This document shows positions 59,551-64,000 of a stretch of 64,000 nt of DNA, piece after piece. Source of the DNA: Paenarthrobacter aurescens (GTDB taxonomy: Bacteria > Actinomycetota > Actinomycetes > Actinomycetales > Micrococcaceae); the NCBI RefSeq assembly GCF_025421775.1, contig NZ_JAOEFX010000003.1, positions 124,001 through 188,000 of the forward strand, read 5' to 3'. A model generated the notes under the pieces. It had not been told where the DNA came from. It searched no databases and saw only the letters and a program-made list of their open reading frames with translations. Each line of letters starts with the position of its first letter. Within the stretch, counting starts at the first letter, position 1. A program made the position numbers and the translations under genes.

Positions 59551-59721
59551 ATGAAAAAATTTGCGGCAACCCTGCTCATGGCGGCGGTTCTGGCAGTAAC
59601 GGGTTTCGCTGCCCCGGCTAATGCCGAGCCTACGCAGGACAGCACGGCAATCGGCTGGTGGCCAAACAGCACCACCACCACGAAGACGAACACCACCAGC
59701 ATCGGTTGGTGGCCGAACTAA
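59551..59721 (+). CDS. small secreted peptide precursor with two SxIGWWPN motifs
   Basis: A 56-residue peptide I do not recognise. Residues 1-25 are a Sec signal peptide (MKKFAATLLMAAVLAVTGFA, cleavage expected after ANA). The mature ~31 residues read EPTQD, then STAIGWWPN, a Thr/Asn/Lys linker (STTTTKTNTT) and SIGWWPN at the very end. The exact repetition of IGWWPN, separated by a low-complexity linker, looks like a precursor cut into two identical short peptides or a tandem binding motif. AAAGGG precedes the ATG by 9 nt and a strong terminator follows. It is divergent from the TPR/GGDEF-EAL operon, with an operator between them. Confidence 0.8.
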   Translation: MKKFAATLLMAAVLAVTGFAAPANAEPTQDSTAIGWWPNSTTTTKTNTTSIGWWPN

Positions 59722-59760
59722 ACATTGGGGAGCGCCTCTCGAGGCCATATGACGTAAATT

Positions 59761-59800
59761 GATGCCCCGGGCTGCTGCCCGGGGCATCAGTTTTTGTTTC
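59761..59800 (+). terminator. rho-independent terminator after the peptide gene
   Basis: Perfect 11-bp stem GATGCCCCGGG (59761-59771) / CCCGGGGCATC (59778-59788) followed by AGTTTTTGTTT. Confidence 0.9.
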
Positions 59801-59877
59801 TCCGCATGTCGATCATTAGTGACGGCAAGGCATATCTCCGGACAGTACGTTGACAGAACTGTCACAGCCGATGGGGA

Positions 59878-61542
59878 CTACGGCCCGCCCACCGGCAACT
59901 CCACTGACACCGTGGTCCCAGCCCCCAAGGTGGAGTCCAAAAGAAGGCGTCCCATATGGCGGCTGATGATGTCGTGGGCGATTGCCAGCCCGAGTCCGCT
60001 GCCCGGAACCGCAGCGGAGGTGGCATTGGAAGCGCGGTAGAACCGGGTGAAGATGTGGGGGAGATCGTGCTCAGGGATTCCCAGGCCGTTGTCGGCGATC
60101 CGCACCAGGGCGAGTCCACCATGCTCGGAGGCTGAAACCGAGCTGGTGATACCGACCCGACCACCCTCAGGGGTGAACTTGATGGCATTGGCCACGATAT
60201 TCGTGAATACCTGTTCCAGCTTCGCTTCGTCGGCGGTGACCTCGATGTCCTCGGTCCCCTCGGTAAAGGACAAGGAAACATGACGGGACTCCGCCAGCGG
60301 ACGGAGCGTTGCCACCACCACTTGGAGGAGTTTGGCGATGTCCACCGGTTTGAGGTCCAGGTTGCTGCCATCCTGCATGGACACAGTCAGCATGTCCTCG
60401 ATGAGCCTGCGGAGGCGGTTGGAGTTCCGGGCGATGACATCCAGCATCTTGCTGATGCCCTCGGGAACCGGGCCGCCGGAACCGTCCTGGATCATGTCCA
60501 GGTAAGCGGTGATGGAGGTCAGGGGCGTCCTCAGCTCGTGGTTTACGGTGGCCAGGAAGTCGGTCTTGGCCTTATCCAACTGCCTTAGCTGGTGCAGGAC
60601 TCGCTGCTGGGCGCTGATGAGGTGGCCTTGGATGAGGCCGTGCGCCACATTCCCCGCCACGTGCTGCATCAACGCGATCTCGGGGCGTGTCCACTCATGC
60701 CGCTCCTGCACAGTGGACAGCAGGATGATGCCCATCGCGGAAGCACCCTCGCCCACAGGGAGAAGCACGGTGGACACAGGGCTGAGATTGCCGGACCACT
60801 CGCGCAGCGCCTTGGCAACGTTTGAGTCCGGGTCCTCCCGGTGGTCCGCAACGGCGAGGACGTCCGCCTCCGCCCACAGCCTGTTGGCCGTTTCAGTGAT
60901 GAGGTTCTCACTCTCGCCGAGCCTCGCGGGCAGCAACGGGAGGCCAGGACGGTTCCACTGGGCGCGGATACTCGGAACACGTTCATCCCGGAACGTTGCG
61001 AACCACACGTGATCCAGGCCCAGGGCTTCGCCGAATCCGCGGACCACATGGTCCGCGATCAGTTGGGGGTCATTGGTCTCCCGGATGGCCGAAGAGACAT
61101 TCCGGAGGCTTTCCCTTAGAGCTTCGATTTCACCACGGGAACGTGCGCGTTCCTTGGCCCGGCCAATCAAGGTTTCAACCCGGTGCACCAGTTCCCCGGG
61201 ACGCACGGGGCTGATCACGTAATCGGCTACCCGCCAGGACACCACTTCCTCAAAATCCATGGTCTCTTGCGCATCGAGGATCAGCAGCACCGGAACTCCC
61301 GGGCTCCGGAGTCCATGGGCGAGGGCCCCCGCGGCCACTACCACCGTGGGGGAGTGGCGCTGGAGGTGGGAGGCCAACGTCGCGCCGTCCGGCGCAGGGA
61401 AAACGTTGAATCCCGCGGAGGCAAGGGCAGCCGTGGTCGCGGCCAAACGGTCCCTGTCTGAATCCGCCACTACGGCGGTGCGGGCATGCTGTACGTCGGC
61501 AACGGTCTCGCCCACTGAGCCCCTTCCGTTCCAACGTTTCAT
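59878..61542 (-). CDS. soluble hybrid-like sensor histidine kinase (pseudo-receiver, GAF, HisKA, HATPase)
   Basis: A 554-residue cytosolic kinase without membrane helices. Residues about 20-130 have a receiver-like fold (VVADSDRDRLAATTAALASA, VPVLLILDA) but the phospho-acceptor Asp position reads VVVAAGA and the conserved Lys is missing, so it is a pseudo-receiver. A GAF domain follows (about 160-310), then HisKA with NHELRTPLTS (His about 335) and HATPase motifs NAIKFTPEGG (N), IADNGLGIP (G1), FTRFYRAS (F) and GSGLGLAI (G2). The partner response regulator is not adjacent. It converges on the peptide gene and is divergent from the DUF7793 gene. Confidence 0.9.
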   Translation of the reverse strand: MKRWNGRGSVGETVADVQHARTAVVADSDRDRLAATTAALASAGFNVFPAPDGATLASHLQRHSPTVVVAAGALAHGLRSPGVPVLLILDAQETMDFEEVVSWRVADYVISPVRPGELVHRVETLIGRAKERARSRGEIEALRESLRNVSSAIRETNDPQLIADHVVRGFGEALGLDHVWFATFRDERVPSIRAQWNRPGLPLLPARLGESENLITETANRLWAEADVLAVADHREDPDSNVAKALREWSGNLSPVSTVLLPVGEGASAMGIILLSTVQERHEWTRPEIALMQHVAGNVAHGLIQGHLISAQQRVLHQLRQLDKAKTDFLATVNHELRTPLTSITAYLDMIQDGSGGPVPEGISKMLDVIARNSNRLRRLIEDMLTVSMQDGSNLDLKPVDIAKLLQVVVATLRPLAESRHVSLSFTEGTEDIEVTADEAKLEQVFTNIVANAIKFTPEGGRVGITSSVSASEHGGLALVRIADNGLGIPEHDLPHIFTRFYRASNATSAAVPGSGLGLAIAHDIISRHMGRLLLDSTLGAGTTVSVELPVGGP

Positions 61543-61731
61543 TCACGGTATTTCGTGATGTGGCAACACCCTATCAGCGGCGTTGGGGACAAACGTGGCC
61601 GCAGATCAAATGGGTCCGATGAGTCGTGGGACACGCCTTTACTTTGGCCCCGCGATTCGACAGCCTTGAGGGAGTCAGCAAGAGAGTCATGCCCGCCTCT
61701 CCTGCAGCAGCACCAAACTGCTAGGAGCAAT

Positions 61732-62115
61732 GTGGACCGCCCAGCAACACCGCAGGACCCCCAAGAGGTGACGTTCGAGCTGGAGCTCGAAGAGCCGGGA
61801 ATCCTCCGCCTCACGTGGCCGCGTGGCGCCAGGATCAAGGAACCGGACGCCCAGAGAGCCATGGACCGGGTCAATGAGATCTGTGGCGACGAGCGCCACC
61901 CGATGATTGTGGACATGGCCACTACGGACGACGTCACCCGCGGTGCCCGCTCTGTGTTCGCCAAACCCTGCCAGGCCAACCGCATCGCACTATGGGGCTC
62001 TTCCCCAGTAGACAGGGTCATCGCCAACTTTTTCCTGGGGATCATGAAACCGCCGTGCCCCACCAAATTCTTCACATCCGAAACAGAAGCGTTGGAGTGG
62101 CTGGCGGAGGCATAG
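61732..62115 (+). CDS. DUF7793 (SpoIIAA/STAS-like) protein
   Basis: A ~127-residue protein: FELELEEPGILRLTWPRGAR, EPDAQRAMDRVNEICGDERH, PMIVDMATTDDVTRGARSVF and the ending KFFTSETEALEWLAE. This matches a family of small STAS/SpoIIAA-like proteins common in Arthrobacter, of unknown function. I prefer GTG 61732, which follows TAGGAG; a long in-frame extension to 61555 is low in family similarity and lies over the kinase promoter region. It is divergent from the histidine kinase, suggesting a regulatory link. Confidence 0.75.
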   Translation: MDRPATPQDPQEVTFELELEEPGILRLTWPRGARIKEPDAQRAMDRVNEICGDERHPMIVDMATTDDVTRGARSVFAKPCQANRIALWGSSPVDRVIANFFLGIMKPPCPTKFFTSETEALEWLAEA

Positions 62116-62134
62116 CGCCACCTATATTTGGAGA

Positions 62135-62944
62135 ATGTTCTCCGCATTGAGGAAGTACCTGCTGATTCCACGGCTCATCAGGCTTTCTTCCGCCGCCCCG
62201 AAGGACCCTCGCACGGCGTGGGACCAGTTCTGGGGCAACATCCGCTCAACCGGGGCTACGGGCGACGTCCTGTGGGACTCGGGCAGTGACCACGAACTGA
62301 ACGGCTACCTGCCCAAATTGGCGCAGTTGGACCCGGGGTTGCCGGTGGTGGACGTGGGCTGCGGCAACGGCAGCTTTACCCGCCTGCTGGCGCAGCGCTT
62401 CCCCCACGCGCTGGGGCTCGATTACTCGGCAAACGCCGTGGAGCGTGCCCGGCTGGAGTCATCAGAGATCACAAACGCGTCATTTGCCGTGTGTGACATG
62501 ACGGGACCCGACGCTGCCCGGACCGTCGCGACGGCACTCGAAGCGGCCGGTTGGACAGGGGACGCGAACGTTTTCATCCGCGGTGTTTTGCACGTGCTGG
62601 ACCGTAGCGGCCGCTCAGCATTGGCTGCGAACCTGCTGCCCGTCGTCGGGTCCCGAGGAAGCGTGTTCCTGGCCGAAACCAACTTCCCCGGGACACCAGT
62701 GGACTACGTCAGCCACCTCGGCGCCACACGTGATTCCATCCCCGGCCCGCTTGAGTGGGCCATCCGGGGGCTGCCCATGCCGGGCCGTTTCGGGGCCGGG
62801 CAACGGGCCAAGGCCTTCCCGACGGCGGCCTGGAACCTCATGGAGGAAGGCGCGGCGAGCATTGAGACGCGCCCGCTCAGCAACCCCTCTGCCCCCGATG
62901 TGATACCGGGCTACTACGCGCTGCTCCGGGCCCGCCAGCGCTGA
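62135..62944 (+). CDS. class I SAM-dependent methyltransferase
   Basis: A 269-residue methyltransferase. The SAM site VVDVGCGNGSFTRLLA (about residues 69-84), motif II LGLDYSANAVERA and post-motif VFIRGVLHVLD are present. The N-terminal ~60 residues (WDQFWGNIRSTGATGDVLWD) resemble a substrate-lid region. Substrate unknown. TATATT lies 6 nt before the ATG, while GGAGA directly precedes it, so either leaderless or short-leader initiation is possible. The 61-nt bidirectional terminator follows the stop at once. Confidence 0.88.
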   Translation: MFSALRKYLLIPRLIRLSSAAPKDPRTAWDQFWGNIRSTGATGDVLWDSGSDHELNGYLPKLAQLDPGLPVVDVGCGNGSFTRLLAQRFPHALGLDYSANAVERARLESSEITNASFAVCDMTGPDAARTVATALEAAGWTGDANVFIRGVLHVLDRSGRSALAANLLPVVGSRGSVFLAETNFPGTPVDYVSHLGATRDSIPGPLEWAIRGLPMPGRFGAGQRAKAFPTAAWNLMEEGAASIETRPLSNPSAPDVIPGYYALLRARQR

Positions 62945-62945
62945 G

Positions 62946-63006
62946 AGTTTTTGTACAGCTAATGCCCTCAAAAGGCCTTCATGAGGTCATCTGCTGTACA
63001 AAAACT
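62946..63006. terminator. 61-nt bidirectional terminator element, copy 2
   Basis: Arms AGTTTTTGTACAGC (62946-62959) and GCTGTACAAAAACT (62993-63006) are perfect; the inner part pairs imperfectly (ATGCCCTCA with TGAGGTCAT). Same outer arms and same length as the element at 22640-22700, again between convergent genes. Confidence 0.9.
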
Positions 63007-63007
63007 C

Positions 63008-64000
63008 CTACTTCAGGCCGGCTCCCGGCAGGAGTTCCGTGGCACCAACGGAGTCGGCCACGAACGCGTAGTCCCATGCCCGCTCCCGCCACTGAACGTA
63101 CCGGCCCGACGCGCCGCCGTGGCCGCCGTCCATTTCGATCTTCATGACGATGGGCTCTGCCCCTGTGGATACGGAGCGCAGCGCCTGGACCCACTTGGCC
63201 GGCTCGACGTACAGCACACGGGTGTCGTTGAAGGACGTCACCGCAGCGATCTTGGGGTAGGCCACTGCCTCCACATTCTCGTACGGGGTGTAGGACTTCA
63301 TGTAGGCGTAGACCTCGGGGTCCGTGATCGGGTTGCCCCATTCCTCCCATTCCAATGCGGACAGGGGCAGCTCGGGATCCAGGATGGTGGTCAGTGCGTC
63401 CACGAAGGGCACCTGTGCCACCACGGCAGCATACTTCTCCGGGGCCATGTTGGTGATGGCACCCATGAGCAGGCCGCCGGCGGAACCACCCATCGCAGCG
63501 ATACGGGCGGGGTCTGTCCATCCCGATCCAGCCAGCCAATCCGTGGCCGCAATGAAGTCCGTGAACGTGTTTTTCTTGGTGAGTTTCTTGCCGTCCTCGT
63601 ACCACTGGCGGCCCAATTCGCCGCCGCCCCGGATGTGGGCGATCACCATGACGATGCCGCGGTCCAGGAGGGACAAGCGGGCCACGCCGAACCCCGGATC
63701 CATGCTCATCTCGTACGAGCCATAGCCGTACACCAGCCCTGCGCCCGTGCCGTCCTGCTGCACCGACGCGTGGCGCAGCACTGACAGCGGGACCCGGGTG
63801 CCGTCGTCGGCCGTTGCCCATTCACGGGTGGCGACGTAGTCCGCCGCGGAGTAGCCGCCAAGGACCGGGCTCTCCTTGCGCAGCAGCAGCTGGCCGGCCG
63901 GAAGTTCCGCGGTGGGCAATACGAAGTCGTAGACGCGCGACGGAGTGAAGTAAGAGGTGTAGCCCATGCGGATGACGGGGGCCTCGTAGTCGGAACCGGA
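63008..64000 (-). CDS. ptrB: oligopeptidase B (S9 family peptidase), C-terminal part
   Basis: The C-terminal ~330 residues of a prolyl-oligopeptidase-family enzyme; the frame continues past the right edge. The alpha/beta-hydrolase nucleophile is in MGGSAGGLLMG, the acid lies in SFNDTRV and the His in MDGGHGGASGRY. HIRGGGELGRQWYEDGKKL is typical of oligopeptidase B, which cleaves small peptides after basic residues in the cytosol. The N-terminal propeller is outside the window. Confidence 0.92.
   Translation of the reverse strand, partial: SGSDYEAPVIRMGYTSYFTPSRVYDFVLPTAELPAGQLLLRKESPVLGGYSAADYVATREWATADDGTRVPLSVLRHASVQQDGTGAGLVYGYGSYEMSMDPGFGVARLSLLDRGIVMVIAHIRGGGELGRQWYEDGKKLTKKNTFTDFIAATDWLAGSGWTDPARIAAMGGSAGGLLMGAITNMAPEKYAAVVAQVPFVDALTTILDPELPLSALEWEEWGNPITDPEVYAYMKSYTPYENVEAVAYPKIAAVTSFNDTRVLYVEPAKWVQALRSVSTGAEPIVMKIEMDGGHGGASGRYVQWRERAWDYAFVADSVGATELLPGAGLK

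Noticed and set aside
1..64000. tRNA, rRNA, prophage or integrative element
   Set aside because: I saw no cloverleaf-like sequence, rRNA segment, integrase or phage structural gene in any intergenic region.

Overview
The window is high-GC actinobacterial DNA, densely packed on both strands. Gene content and protein style point to the Micrococcaceae, most like Arthrobacter or Paenarthrobacter: a 32-residue bS22 ribosomal protein next to a BldC-type regulator, Rex, ResB/CcsB cytochrome c maturation, a menaquinone operon, IniB/IniA/IniC relatives and phenylacetate (paa) genes. I see no rRNA, tRNA, insertion sequence, prophage or CRISPR. The first gene (DAHP synthase) and the last (oligopeptidase B) run off the window.

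Layout. 1-7 kb: end of a DAHP synthase, BldC-like regulator, bS22, a DUF559 protein, HAD phosphatase, glutaredoxin-like protein, Rex, two Pro/Gln-rich membrane paralogues and YceI. 7-12 kb: a histidine phosphatase followed by the tightly packed resA-ccdA-resB-ccsB operon. 12-21 kb: an iniBAC-like cluster (membrane-anchored Hsp70-like ATPase, LuxR-type regulator, IniB-like acidic protein, two dynamin-like GTPases). 21-27 kb: small membrane proteins, menB-menE-menA, a VOC protein and a CPBP protease. 27-34 kb: a metal ABC transporter, an RHH/DUF4097 pair, an ABC-F protein and a NirB-like flavoprotein with a shortened second nucleotide-binding domain. 34-41 kb: amino-acid permease, DUF1295 protein divergent from MarR, acyl-CoA ligase and small genes. 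41-56 kb: three paa transcription units (thiolase/hydratase/dehydrogenase; paaZ; paaI-paaK-tetR) sharing one operator type, interrupted by GNAT, phosphatase, glycosyltransferase and two near-duplicate SLH-domain secreted proteins. 56-64 kb: GNAT, a TPR plus GGDEF-EAL operon divergent from a tiny secreted peptide gene, a soluble histidine kinase, a DUF7793 protein, a methyltransferase and oligopeptidase B.

Most unusual items. (1) A 56-residue secreted pre-peptide at 59551-59721 carries two copies of SxIGWWPN. It is divergent from a TPR protein that is translationally coupled to an intact GGDEF-EAL enzyme, and a perfect inverted repeat sits on the TPR promoter; this could be a peptide-signal module acting on c-di-GMP. 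(2) The Hsp70-like/LuxR/IniB/dynamin-pair cluster. (3) Four short tandem arrays with an exact 32-nt period and a conserved GGTGAGAGAG core next to gene 3' ends. (4) Two copies of a 61-nt bidirectional terminator element. (5) Two SLH genes with about 98% identical tails and leader hairpins that differ only by pairing-preserving changes.

Regulation. Many genes have a TANNNT hexamer 6-7 nt before the start codon, suggesting widespread leaderless mRNAs. The paa units appear to be controlled by the TetR regulator encoded here. MarR, RHH and LuxR regulators each sit beside plausible operators. All functions are inferred from sequence reading alone; no database search was run.
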